Assembly: GCA_964615375.1 (NCBI GenBank)
Contig: CAZTOW010000017.1
Span: 106,480-170,479, forward strand
Direction of reading: 5' to 3'
DNA length: 64,000 nt
Source of the DNA: CAZKWG01 sp964615375
GTDB taxonomy: Bacteria > Myxococcota_A > UBA796 > CAZKWG01
Position 1 is the stretch's first letter; the number at the start of each line of letters is the position of its first letter. The notes beneath the pieces are model-generated. The model saw only the letters and a list, made by a program, of their open reading frames with translations, was not told the DNA's origin and did not search any database. The position numbers were made by a program, and so were the translations under genes. This document shows positions 56,644 to 64,000 of the stretch, in pieces.

Positions 56644-57052
56644 CCGGATTCGAACCAGGAAACGCCCGTTGAACCTGACTTGAGCGAGGTGGGTCGGAGT
56701 CGAGCCTTCCACCTTCGAGCCACGAAAAAGGAAGAAGGCCCGCCGAATCTCGCGATTCTGACGGGCCTCCACAACGTGGTCGGCCTGCGTGGACGTAACT
56801 CGAACTTCTTCCGGCGCGCCCGACCTGGAGGTCAGGGAGGCGATGGCGGGGGTTCGGGGCGTCCTGGCTGGCTGATCGAGACGTTCTACCCGTAGACGCC
56901 GTAGGGTTCAGAAGTGGCCGGGCCACCAACCTGCGCGTCTGGACGGGCAGCGCGGAGTACCGGGAACCCGAGCTCCAACGTCTCCTCGAGGTGGGGCGGT
57001 AGACGCCCCCCAGACTTGGAGGTAGTCTCCAGCACGAAGTATAGGAGCACCC
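56644..57052. other. intergenic region with tRNA-like scraps and a terminator
   Basis: No credible gene in these 409 bp. The stretch right after the lipoprotein stop reads, on the minus strand, CCTGGTTCGAATCCGG, a T-arm-like sequence. A minus-strand terminator hairpin follows at 56724-56767, and GGCCGACCA at about 56778-56786 resembles a tRNA 3' end. None folds into a full tRNA. The ribosome-binding site GGAG for the next gene ends the region. Confidence 0.5.
56724..56767 (-). terminator. rho-independent terminator, minus strand
   Basis: Outer stem GGCCCG/CGGGCC and inner stem GAATC/GATTC around TCGC, followed on the minus strand by TTCTTCCTTTTT. Its upstream gene is not visible, so it may be the leftover of a lost RNA gene. 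Confidence 0.75.
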
Positions 57053-59377
57053 ATGCGCCTCGCGACCACGATCTTTGCTCTGGTGCTCCACACCGGCTGC
57101 AACCAGGACGGCGGCCTCAACGTCGTGCGTCGGGACGCTGACTCCGACGGCTACGACCAGTCCGTGGACTGCGACGACGCGCACGCCACCGTGAACCCCG
57201 ACGCGACCGAGGTCTGCGACGGCCTCGACAACGACTGCGATCGGGAGATCGACGAAGACGCCGCCGACGCCACGACCTTTCACCCGGACGCGGATGAGGA
57301 CGGCTACGGCGACGCCGAGACCTCGGAGACCTCCTGCGAGGCCCCCGAGGGCGCCACGACCGACGCCACCGACTGCGACGACGCCGACCCCACCGCCTTC
57401 CCCGGCGCGACCGAGACCTGCGACGGCCTCGACGACGACTGCGACGGCCAGGTGGACGAGGGCGCCTCCAATGGAGGCCGATGGTACGCCGACGAGGACG
57501 GGGATACCTACGGCGACCCGGCGGTCTCCTCGGAGAGCTGCGACGGCGCCGAGGGCTACGTAGCCGACGGCTCTGACTGCGACGACACGGACGCCGGGAT
57601 CAACCCGGACTCTCCGGAGATCTGCGATGACATTGACCAGGACTGCGACGAGCTCGTGGACGAGGATGCCACGGACGCTCCCGCCTGGTACCCCGATGCC
57701 GATCTCGACACCTACGGCGATCCCGCCGCCCCGACCGAGGCCTGCGAGGCCCCGACCGGCCACGTCGCGGACGCCACCGACTGCGATGACACGGACGCTG
57801 CGATCAACCCTGCCTCTCCGGAGATCTGCTCCGACGGCGACGAGGACTGCGACGGCCTCCTGAACGACGAGGACCCCGACGTCGCCGACCCCTCTCCATG
57901 GTACACAGACGCCGACGAGGACACCTACGGGGACCTGGGCGCCGTCACGGAAGCCTGCACGGCCCCCGACGGCGCCGTCGCGGACGCTACGGACTGCGAC
58001 GACGCCGACGCCAGCATCAGCCCCGCGGCGGACGAAGCCTGTGGCGACGGCATAGACCAGGACTGCAGCGGGCGCGACGCCACCTGCAGGGACGAGGGCC
58101 CCTGGTCTGCGGACGGGGCCGACGCGATGGTCTACGGCTTGGAGAGCTCCGATCGCTTCGGAATGCATTTCGACGTGGGGGACTTCGATGGGGATGGCCT
58201 GCCAGACCTCGTCGCCGGCGCCTACCAGGACGACACGGTGGACACCGATCAGGGCATGGTCTACCTCTACAAGCTCCCGCTGGCGGACGGTGAGGCCCTG
58301 GCCACGGACGACGCCTTCGCGCGTGTGCTCCCGACCACCGACCGGCCCTATGTCGGCATCCAGCAGTGGGCGCTCGGCGACGTCGACGAAGACGGCTACG
58401 AGGACCTCGGCATCGACCGGCAGAAGGTCTTCTCCGGCACCCATGTGCTCTACGGCCCCCTCACCGGGGACCACAGCACTGACGAGGGAGATTTCGCGCT
58501 CGAATGCCAGGATGGGCTCGGCATGTCCCCCTGGGACGACGACGGGACGGGCGCCTGGGCCTGCGCCTGCAACCTCACGCGATCCTGGCGGACCAACGGC
58601 GAGACCACCGTATGGGCGGCCGACGGCACGGAGCTGGCCAGCATCCTAGGGAACAGCGAGGATGACCAACTCGGCATCGACGCCGCGGGCGGCGAGGACA
58701 TGGACGGCGACGGCATCGCGGACCTCTGGGTCGGCTCCGGCGTGGCTGACGACTTCGGCGAATGGGCAGGTGCGGCCTATCTTTTCCTCGGTCCAGTGAG
58801 CGGCGATCTCGGACCGGACGACGCGGACGCCTCCCTGCATGGCGAGGAGGACACGCTCTTCGGCCTTTACCTGACCACCATCGACGACCTGGACGGGGAC
58901 GGGCTGCCTGGGCTCGCGGCCAGCTCCAACCAGGAGGGCAGGAGCGGCACCTCCCACGGGACGGCCTGGGTCTTCGACGGAGACCGCGCCGTCGGGGACG
59001 ACACGGGTGACGCAGTGGCCACCCTGGTCGGCAGCGGCAGCGACGGGGTCGGGGTCTACGAGGTCGCGACCGGGGACTACGACGGCGATGAGGTCGTCGA
59101 CCTGGTCGCCGGGGCCACGGGCAACGACGACGTCGCCACCAACGCCGGGCTGGTGTACGTCGCCTACGGTCCCGTCTCGGGCAGCATAGACCTGGCCTCC
59201 GAGGCGGGCCTGGAGATCCGGGGCGTCAGCACCAACGACATGGTGGGCTGGCAGGTGGACATGCCGGGTGATCTCGACGGCGACGGCGCCAGCGAGCTTC
59301 TCTTCACCGCTGGCTACGGCGACGGCGGGGACGACACGAACCAGGGGGCGATCTACCTCTACTACGGCGGGTTCTAA
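57053..59377 (+). CDS. MopE-like Ca-binding repeat and FG-GAP lipoprotein
   Basis: A protein of 774 residues. GGAG at 6 nt precedes the ATG; lipoprotein signal TTIFALVLHTGCNQD. Residues 25-345 hold about six MopE-type units (DADSDGYDQSVDCDDAHATVNP, DGLDNDCDREIDED and variants with YADEDGDTYGD) rich in Asp and Cys. From about 350 there are FG-GAP/integrin-alpha-like blades with the Ca-binding motif DxDGDGxxD (GDFDGDGLPDLVAGA, DMDGDGIADLWVGS, GDYDGDEVVDLVAGA, DLDGDGASELLF), likely a seven-bladed propeller. A surface adhesin or structural protein is likely. It sits between two tRNA-derived sequences. Confidence 0.87.
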   Translation: MRLATTIFALVLHTGCNQDGGLNVVRRDADSDGYDQSVDCDDAHATVNPDATEVCDGLDNDCDREIDEDAADATTFHPDADEDGYGDAETSETSCEAPEGATTDATDCDDADPTAFPGATETCDGLDDDCDGQVDEGASNGGRWYADEDGDTYGDPAVSSESCDGAEGYVADGSDCDDTDAGINPDSPEICDDIDQDCDELVDEDATDAPAWYPDADLDTYGDPAAPTEACEAPTGHVADATDCDDTDAAINPASPEICSDGDEDCDGLLNDEDPDVADPSPWYTDADEDTYGDLGAVTEACTAPDGAVADATDCDDADASISPAADEACGDGIDQDCSGRDATCRDEGPWSADGADAMVYGLESSDRFGMHFDVGDFDGDGLPDLVAGAYQDDTVDTDQGMVYLYKLPLADGEALATDDAFARVLPTTDRPYVGIQQWALGDVDEDGYEDLGIDRQKVFSGTHVLYGPLTGDHSTDEGDFALECQDGLGMSPWDDDGTGAWACACNLTRSWRTNGETTVWAADGTELASILGNSEDDQLGIDAAGGEDMDGDGIADLWVGSGVADDFGEWAGAAYLFLGPVSGDLGPDDADASLHGEEDTLFGLYLTTIDDLDGDGLPGLAASSNQEGRSGTSHGTAWVFDGDRAVGDDTGDAVATLVGSGSDGVGVYEVATGDYDGDEVVDLVAGATGNDDVATNAGLVYVAYGPVSGSIDLASEAGLEIRGVSTNDMVGWQVDMPGDLDGDGASELLFTAGYGDGGDDTNQGAIYLYYGGF

Positions 59378-59391
59378 CCCACCGCCCTCGC

Positions 59392-59736
59392 AGGCCTGTC
59401 CTCTTCCTTGTCGAGAACCCGTGGTTCCGCGGCGAGGCCGCCATCCCCACCTTCGAGGTGGACGAGCTGTTGGGGACCAGGCCCCGCGCCTTGTCCTATC
59501 GCAAGAAGGGCTGGGATTTCTCCGATCTTTACACGGTCGGTCTGCGAGACGGTGTCCGTCTGGACCGTATCGCGGCGGTCTTCACCTTCTATCTCTCGCA
59601 GCAGGGTCTTGTCGTCCACAAGGCGGACGTAGAGGCGAACCTGGTCGCGAAGCCCAGGGACCGCGCGCTTCGGGCAGACATCGGGCCGCTGCTGGCACCC
59701 GGCGTTCAGCACGATGTCGATGAGGCCTGTACGTGA
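59392..59736 (+). pseudogene. 5'-truncated AbiEii-type nucleotidyltransferase remnant
   Basis: The frame opens without a start just after the FG-GAP gene and reads VENPWFRGEAAIPTFEVDEL then LGTRPRALSYRKKGWDFSDL and a helical tail to 59736. This is the C-terminal half of AbiEii/DUF1814 toxins, whose conserved block is ELLGTKLRAL-RKKGRDLFDL. The catalytic nucleotidyltransferase motifs are missing, so it is dead. It is a different subfamily from the intact toxin at 37519-38439. Confidence 0.72.
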
Positions 59737-59866
59737 GCCCTGGAGGAGCTGCTGGCTCACCTGGACGGAACGGCTGTCGGGGGAGTGACTATACTCGAAC
59801 CCGAAGAGTGGGCTTTGGTCGGGCTCCATGCAGAACGCGGACGTGGTCCATTGGACGGGTACCAAA

Positions 59867-59903
59867 GAAAAAACCTCGAAGAACCGTGAGGTCTTCGAGG
59901 TTT
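59867..59903 (-). terminator. rho-independent terminator of the tRNA-Pro fragment
   Basis: A perfect 12-bp stem (AAACCTCGAAGA with its complement) with a 9-nt loop and a T-rich tail on the minus strand, 7 nt beyond the CCA end of the tRNA fragment. Confidence 0.88.
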
Positions 59904-59909
59904 AGACAG

Positions 59910-59954
59910 TGGTCGGGGTGACTGGATTCGAACCAGCGACCCGCTGCTCCCAAA
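59910..59954 (-). tRNA. 3' half of tRNA-Pro(TGG), partial
   Basis: Minus strand: from the anticodon loop TTTGGGA through GCAGC and CGGGTCG to a perfect T-arm (CTGG TTCGAAT CCAG) and CACCCCGACCA with an encoded CCA. The sequence to the left of the anticodon loop does not pair (no GCTGC), so the 5' half is absent. This anticodon-loop-to-CCA segment is exactly what integrases duplicate at tRNA attachment sites. Confidence 0.8.
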
Positions 59955-60120
59955 GCGCACTGGAGATCTTGATCCAGCACATAAGCACCTGTTCTGACTG
60001 CCTTTCTGCGTTCCTTGCCGGTGCGTCGAAGCTGTTGGATGACGGGGGGTGTGGGCACATTCCTGGTCACACCGATCTGGCTCGCGCCATCCAAGCCGCG
60101 GGTCAGGAGGGGCTCGCCTG

Positions 60121-60702
60121 ATGGGGTCTGAGATCCGAACCTGGGCCGAGCTCATGCAACGGGTCTGCGCTGGCGTGGGCCTCCGGGCCTATGAGCTCCC
60201 GACGCGCGCGGTGGGGGGCGCGTTGCGCGACTACTGCTGGCGTGCTGCCAAGGTGAGGGTTGCGGTGCGCCTCGGAGACCCGCGCCACCATTCCTACTTT
60301 GAGGTGCGCCCCTGCAATCGGAGAGCCGGGTTTGGCCTGACCGACCTGAATCGCCTGCGCAACGTCCTGGGGCTGCACGCTGTTCGTGCGCTCTTCGATC
60401 AGAGCGGGACGCCGATAATAGAGCATGTATGGGCAGACCCCTGGCAGCAGAGCCTACCCTCACCTGCCGATGAAGGTGACCTGAGGGTGCCCATCCTGGT
60501 CCCGCCCGCGCACGAGGAGCTGGTGCGCGAGCTGGTGCGCGAGGTCGTCGAGCGGGCTCGGCCGGGCACCTTCCCCGAGGCGAGCGCCCGCCGGCAGGAG
60601 GAGGAGCGCGCGCGGGCCTGGCTGACCCGGAATGCGGCCAGGCTGCGCGCCTGCGCGGCGGTGCTGGGCCGGGACGCGGTGATTCAGGTCCTGGGGCGCT
60701 GA
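60121..60702 (+). CDS. conserved-looking protein upstream of the EAD1 cassette
   Basis: A protein of 193 residues; ATG at 60121 with GAGGGG upstream. The first half is alpha/beta (TWAELMQRVCAGVGLRAYEL, AAKVRVAVRLGDPRHHSYFEVRPC). The second half is helical and charged (PPAHEELVRELVREVVERARP, RRQEEERARAWLTRNAARL) and may be a coiled coil. No family recognised. It ends 27 bp before the EAD1-ATPase gene on the same strand and is probably the first gene of that operon, as a sensor or adaptor. Confidence 0.65.
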   Translation: MGSEIRTWAELMQRVCAGVGLRAYELPTRAVGGALRDYCWRAAKVRVAVRLGDPRHHSYFEVRPCNRRAGFGLTDLNRLRNVLGLHAVRALFDQSGTPIIEHVWADPWQQSLPSPADEGDLRVPILVPPAHEELVRELVREVVERARPGTFPEASARRQEEERARAWLTRNAARLRACAAVLGRDAVIQVLGR

Positions 60703-60729
60703 TGCGACCATACTCCGAGGCGATGTAGG

Positions 60730-61887
60730 ATGATCTCGCGCGGCCCTCACATTCCACCCCGTGCCCGCCATCTCCTCCTTGAGGTCCCTTTGACGCCCCA
60801 CGACGCACCCGCCCGGCGAGAGTCCCTCCTCTACGATCTCCTGATGGCCCGCTTCGGCACCGAGCAGGCGGCCCGCGAGGAGCTGCGCCGCGCGCTCCGC
60901 GGCTGGCCGGGCTGCCAGGACCTGGAGACCGTGCTGCCGACCGCGCTGACCAGCCCCGCCCATCAGGTCCAGGCGCTGGTCGACGCGCTCGCGGCGCGTG
61001 CGATCCCGGATCGGGCCTTCTTCGCCCAGATCGAGCGCGACCGCGTGGGGTCGCAGGCCCAGGTGCGGGAGCTCGCCGGGGCCTGGGGTGTAACGCTGGG
61101 CGCTCCCCTGCCCCCGCACCGCGCGCCGGCGAGCCTGCCGCCGGGTACGGCCTTCCACCCTGAGCACTACATCTCCTGGGGGAGGCCCGAGCGCCGCGCG
61201 CTCCGGCAGCTCCGCCACCCGGGCGCGCCAGTGGTGGTCTGCGGGCCGCCCCGCGTGGGCAAGACCTGGCTGCTCCAGTGGCTGCTCGCCGAGCTGCGGG
61301 CCCAGGGCGTGAGGGTACACACCCTCAACCTGGACGACACCACCGCCGCTGACCGCCAGGACTACGCCGCCTTCCTGCGCTGGTTCACCGCCGCCCTGCT
61401 CCCCGAGCGATCCTCAGACGAGATCGCGGCGCTCTGGGCGGGGGCGGTGAACCTCAACATCCGCTTCAGCGAGGTGCTGAAGACCCAGGTGCTCCGCGAC
61501 GAGGGCGCGACGGTCGCCCTGGCCATCGACCGCGCCGACCGGATCCGGCTCCAGCCCTACAACGACGACTTCTACGGCATGCTCCGCGCCCGCGCCCGCG
61601 ACGGCGCCAGCGCCCCCTGGGACCGGCTGCGCCTGCTCATCGCGCTCTCCGGCTCGCCCCACGAGATGGCCGGGGATCCAAACTCCTCGGTGTTCTACGG
61701 CCTCTCGCACCCCGAGTCCCTGCTGGGCTTCGAGAAGGAGCAGGTTCTGAGCCTGATGGAGCAGTACGCGCTCCCCTCGGGCAGCGTCACCGTGGAGGAG
61801 CTGATGGGCCTGCCCGACCGTCGGCCCTTCCGCCTGCGCGAGGCGCTCTTCGAGCGCACCCTGGACGAGGCCGACGATGCGCCCTGA
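60730..61887 (+). CDS. EAD1 domain-ATPase (AAA-like), second cassette
   Basis: A protein of 385 residues. After a short lead comes an EAD1-like helical domain (RRESLLYDLLMARFGTEQAA, VQALVDALAARAIPDRAFF, QVRELAGAWG), then SWGRPERRALRQL, Walker A VVCGPPRVGKTW near residue 178, and Walker B VALAIDRADR. The arrangement is the same as in the 35332-36585 gene, though the sequences differ. The ATG at 60730 is used; a TTG at 60790 after GAGG is an alternative that starts closer to the EAD. The stop overlaps the next gene by 11 nt. EAD1 is known as an adaptor linking sensor and effector proteins in conflict systems. Confidence 0.82.
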   Translation: MISRGPHIPPRARHLLLEVPLTPHDAPARRESLLYDLLMARFGTEQAAREELRRALRGWPGCQDLETVLPTALTSPAHQVQALVDALAARAIPDRAFFAQIERDRVGSQAQVRELAGAWGVTLGAPLPPHRAPASLPPGTAFHPEHYISWGRPERRALRQLRHPGAPVVVCGPPRVGKTWLLQWLLAELRAQGVRVHTLNLDDTTAADRQDYAAFLRWFTAALLPERSSDEIAALWAGAVNLNIRFSEVLKTQVLRDEGATVALAIDRADRIRLQPYNDDFYGMLRARARDGASAPWDRLRLLIALSGSPHEMAGDPNSSVFYGLSHPESLLGFEKEQVLSLMEQYALPSGSVTVEELMGLPDRRPFRLREALFERTLDEADDAP

Positions 61888-64000
61888 GCGCGCGCTCACC
61901 TACCAGGCGGGAGGCGACCTCCGCGCCACCTCGCTCTACGCCCATCGGCCCGCCGACGACGAGTTGCTGCGCCACCTGCGCGCCGGGGCGCTGGCCTGGG
62001 TGCTGGCGCCGCGCCAGATCGGCAAGTCCAGCCTCGCCCGCCGCACCGCCGCCCGCCTGCGCGAGCGCGGGCACCCCACCGTCCATGTGGACCTCAACGT
62101 GTTCGGGGCGAAGACCGCCGAGCTCGGGCCCTGGGTCTACGGCCTCTGCACCACCATCGGCGAGGGGCTGGGGCGCACCGAGGCCGAGGTGCGCACCTTC
62201 TGGGACGCCCAGGAGCGCTACGGGCCCGTCCACCGCCTGGTGCGCTTCCTGGAGCACCTGCGCCCGGCGCCCGGCCAGCCCGCCCTGGTGATCTTCCTCG
62301 ACGAGATCGACGCGCTGATGTCTGTGGCGTTCGACCGCGACGACCTCTTCGCCGCGCTGCGAGCCGTGGCGACCTCGGGCGAGGGCCTCGCGCTCTGCCT
62401 GCTCGGCGTGGCCGCGCCCCGCGACCTCATCGCCGACGAGACCCGCACGCCCTTCAACGTGGGCCGGGAGATCCGGCTGGTGGACCTGAGCCGGGCGGAG
62501 CTGGACGACCTGGCCCCCGGCCTCGCGGTCCATGAAGTCGCGCCGGGGCCCTGGCTGGACGCCGTGTACGGGTGGACCTCGGGACACCCCTACATGACCC
62601 AGGCCGTGCTGCACGAGCTGACGGAGATCTGGGAGGAGGAGGACGACGGGGAGCGTGGTCCGCCGCAGGCCAGCGTCGACGCGGTCGTGGCGCGCCTGTT
62701 CCTGCGGGCCGGGCGCACGCTGGAGGCGAACCTGTCCTACGCCGAGAAGCGCGTGGACGCGACACCCGAGCCGCTGCGGAGCCGGGTGCTCCAGCTCTAC
62801 GGGCGGCTGCTGCGCGGGGAGCGCGTGGGGGCGCGGGGAGACGATCCCGAGCAGCAGGCGCTCCGGCTGGCGGGCCTGGCGGCCGAGCGCATGAGCGAGG
62901 ACGGGCTGGTGCTGGGGGTGCGGAACGGTGTGTTCGCGCGGATCTTCGACGACGCCTGGCTGGCGGAGAAGCAGGCGCAGGGGGACTTTTTCCGGGACCT
63001 GCGGGCGTGGCAGGCCGCGGGGAGATCGCCGGACTTCCTGCCGCGCGGGGCGGCGCTGGCGGCGCTGAGCGCCTGGGTCGGCGAGCACCGGGACGCGGTG
63101 GGTGCGGAGGGCTGGGCCTTCCTGGACGCGGCGCGGCAGGTGGAGGCAGAGGGGAGGCTCGTGGCGGCGGAGGCGCGGCGGAGCCGGATGCTGCGCGGGT
63201 TTGTGGGGGTGCTGGGGGTGCTGGGGCTGGTGCTGGGGGTGGTCGCGTGGTTGGCCTGGAGCACGGCTGGCGACAAGGCGGCGGCGCTGACGAAGTTGGA
63301 GCGCGCGAATGGAGATCTGGAGGAGGTACAGCGGGCAAAGGCAGAGACGGAGCGAAAGGCGTCAGACCTCGAAGGGCGGGCGCGGGACGCAGAGGACAGA
63401 TTCCAGGACGCTAAGGCGGCCACGACGGAGGCTGAACGGAAGGCGTCGGAGTTCGAGGAGCGGGCACGAGACATCGAGCGCAGATTGCAGAGCGCCGAGG
63501 CGAACGTGGCCGGCGCGCAGCGGGAGGCCCAGGCGTTCGAGGCGACCGCGCAGCAGGCGAGGGATGAGCAGAAGCAGGCAAGGCTGGAGATCGCGAACCT
63601 ACGCGCCGAAGCCGTCCCGCTGCTGATCGCGCAGCGCGGCCCCGAGGCCGCCTTGGAGACTGCGATCGGGATCGCGAGAGCCGCGCCGGAGCGCTGGTGG
63701 CGCGAGGAGGCGTGGGCCCACGCGGTCAGCCAGGCGGTCGTCGCGGGTCAGGGGACGCGCGCCCTGCGCGGACATGAGGGCCTGGTGTTGTCCGCGTCGT
63801 TCTCGTCGGACGGACAGCGGGTGGTCACGGCCGGATTCGACCGCACCGCGCGCCTCTGGGACGCGGCCACCGGCGCCGAGCTCCGCGCCCTGCGCGGACA
63901 TGAGGGAGGGGTGTTGTCCGCGTCGTTCTCGTCGGACGGACAGCAGGTGGTCACGGCCGGAGACGACGGCACCGCGCGCCTCTGGGACGCGGCCACCGGC
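61877..64000 (+). CDS. AAA/STAND-like ATPase with transmembrane helix, coiled coil and WD40 repeats (runs off the window)
   Basis: At least 708 residues, open at the right edge. Residues 8-300 are an AAA-like domain (YQAGGDLRATSLYAHRPADD, Walker A APRQIGKSS with Lys50, Walker B VIFLDEIDAL, YGWTSGHPYMTQAVLHEL). One transmembrane helix lies near 437-462, then about 100 residues of coiled coil rich in Glu, Lys, Ala and Arg. WD40 repeats of 42 residues then begin (ALRGHEGLVLSASFSSDGQ, TARLWDAATG) and continue past the end. It overlaps the EAD1-ATPase gene by 11 nt and also starts MRPE, like the gene at 24184. Probably a membrane-tethered sensor. Confidence 0.87.
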   Translation, partial: MRPERALTYQAGGDLRATSLYAHRPADDELLRHLRAGALAWVLAPRQIGKSSLARRTAARLRERGHPTVHVDLNVFGAKTAELGPWVYGLCTTIGEGLGRTEAEVRTFWDAQERYGPVHRLVRFLEHLRPAPGQPALVIFLDEIDALMSVAFDRDDLFAALRAVATSGEGLALCLLGVAAPRDLIADETRTPFNVGREIRLVDLSRAELDDLAPGLAVHEVAPGPWLDAVYGWTSGHPYMTQAVLHELTEIWEEEDDGERGPPQASVDAVVARLFLRAGRTLEANLSYAEKRVDATPEPLRSRVLQLYGRLLRGERVGARGDDPEQQALRLAGLAAERMSEDGLVLGVRNGVFARIFDDAWLAEKQAQGDFFRDLRAWQAAGRSPDFLPRGAALAALSAWVGEHRDAVGAEGWAFLDAARQVEAEGRLVAAEARRSRMLRGFVGVLGVLGLVLGVVAWLAWSTAGDKAAALTKLERANGDLEEVQRAKAETERKASDLEGRARDAEDRFQDAKAATTEAERKASEFEERARDIERRLQSAEANVAGAQREAQAFEATAQQARDEQKQARLEIANLRAEAVPLLIAQRGPEAALETAIGIARAAPERWWREEAWAHAVSQAVVAGQGTRALRGHEGLVLSASFSSDGQRVVTAGFDRTARLWDAATGAELRALRGHEGGVLSASFSSDGQQVVTAGDDGTARLWDAATG

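Larger units (their letters stand above)
59737..60120. other. integration-scar region (tRNA-Pro tail and terminator)
   Basis: No protein gene. It contains a minus-strand terminator, the 3' half of a tRNA-Pro and about 160 bp of unassigned sequence before the 60121 gene. A frame reading VTGFEPATRCSQS on the plus strand is only the antisense of the tRNA. Confidence 0.65.

Noticed and set aside
59909..60121. Small plus-strand protein starting VGVTGFEPATRCSQS
   Set aside because: Known artefact: the antisense of a tRNA 3' end. The minus-strand tRNA-Pro fragment explains it.

Overview
The window is GC-rich DNA from one bacterium. Its gene content points to Myxococcota or a close relative (the former Deltaproteobacteria): three CotH-fold spore-coat-kinase-like proteins, Ca-binding MopE and thrombospondin type 3 repeat lipoproteins, lamin-tail domains, an AgmX/PglI-type motility domain fused to a BlaR1-like protease, and many STAND/AAA ATPases. 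I see no rRNA, no intact tRNA and no CRISPR array. The lineage is inferred from gene content only.

Layout. 0.2-2.3 kb: two TIR-domain proteins on the minus strand. 2.5-5.6 kb: a minus-strand run of LD-carboxypeptidase, a secreted beta-barrel-like protein, a CotH lipoprotein and a small gene interrupted by a stop. 5.7-11.5 kb: an ICMT-like membrane methyltransferase, small secreted proteins and a giant thrombospondin-repeat protein. 11.7-16.9 kb: two inverted copies of a composite repeat of about 550 bp, each ending in oppositely oriented arrays of a 27-bp unit, flank a MopE/lamin-tail lipoprotein and a beta-propeller lipoprotein. 16.9-22.7 kb: a BlaI/BlaR1-like pair with a strong double operator, a TetR/DUF3089 operon, an FKBP and a second CotH lipoprotein.

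22.8-27.9 kb: a metallophosphoesterase overlaps a trypsin-STAND-propeller protein, a likely conflict cassette. 27.9-31.2 kb: RtcB, and an ECF sigma/thioredoxin operon. 31.6-36.6 kb: an EAD1-ATPase, a membrane ATPase and a DUF4157 protein. 36.7-38.4 kb: an AbiE toxin-antitoxin pair. 38.5-53.2 kb is more ordinary: an aldo-keto reductase, a very large CotH protein, an MFS pump with a divergent LysR, a QueG-like/SCP2 fusion, and a katG-lipoprotein-oxyR oxidative-stress cluster whose KatG carries a lipoprotein signal.

53.3-64 kb is accessory again. It holds a frameshifted nucleotidyltransferase, a CopG/PIN module with a frameshifted toxin fused to a lipoprotein, a MopE/FG-GAP lipoprotein, an AbiEii remnant, and the 3' half of a tRNA-Pro with its terminator, which looks like an integration scar. 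A second EAD1-ATPase plus WD40-ATPase cassette follows and runs off the right edge.

The main theme is sensor-ATPase conflict cassettes. Three operons (22.8-27.9, 31.6-36.6 and 60.1-64 kb) use translationally overlapped genes. Two of them share the same 11-nt stop/start overlap, in which the large ATPase begins MRPE. The two EAD1 cassettes have the same plan: a small EAD1-ATPase followed by a membrane-anchored ATPase. They are the best candidates for an undescribed system.
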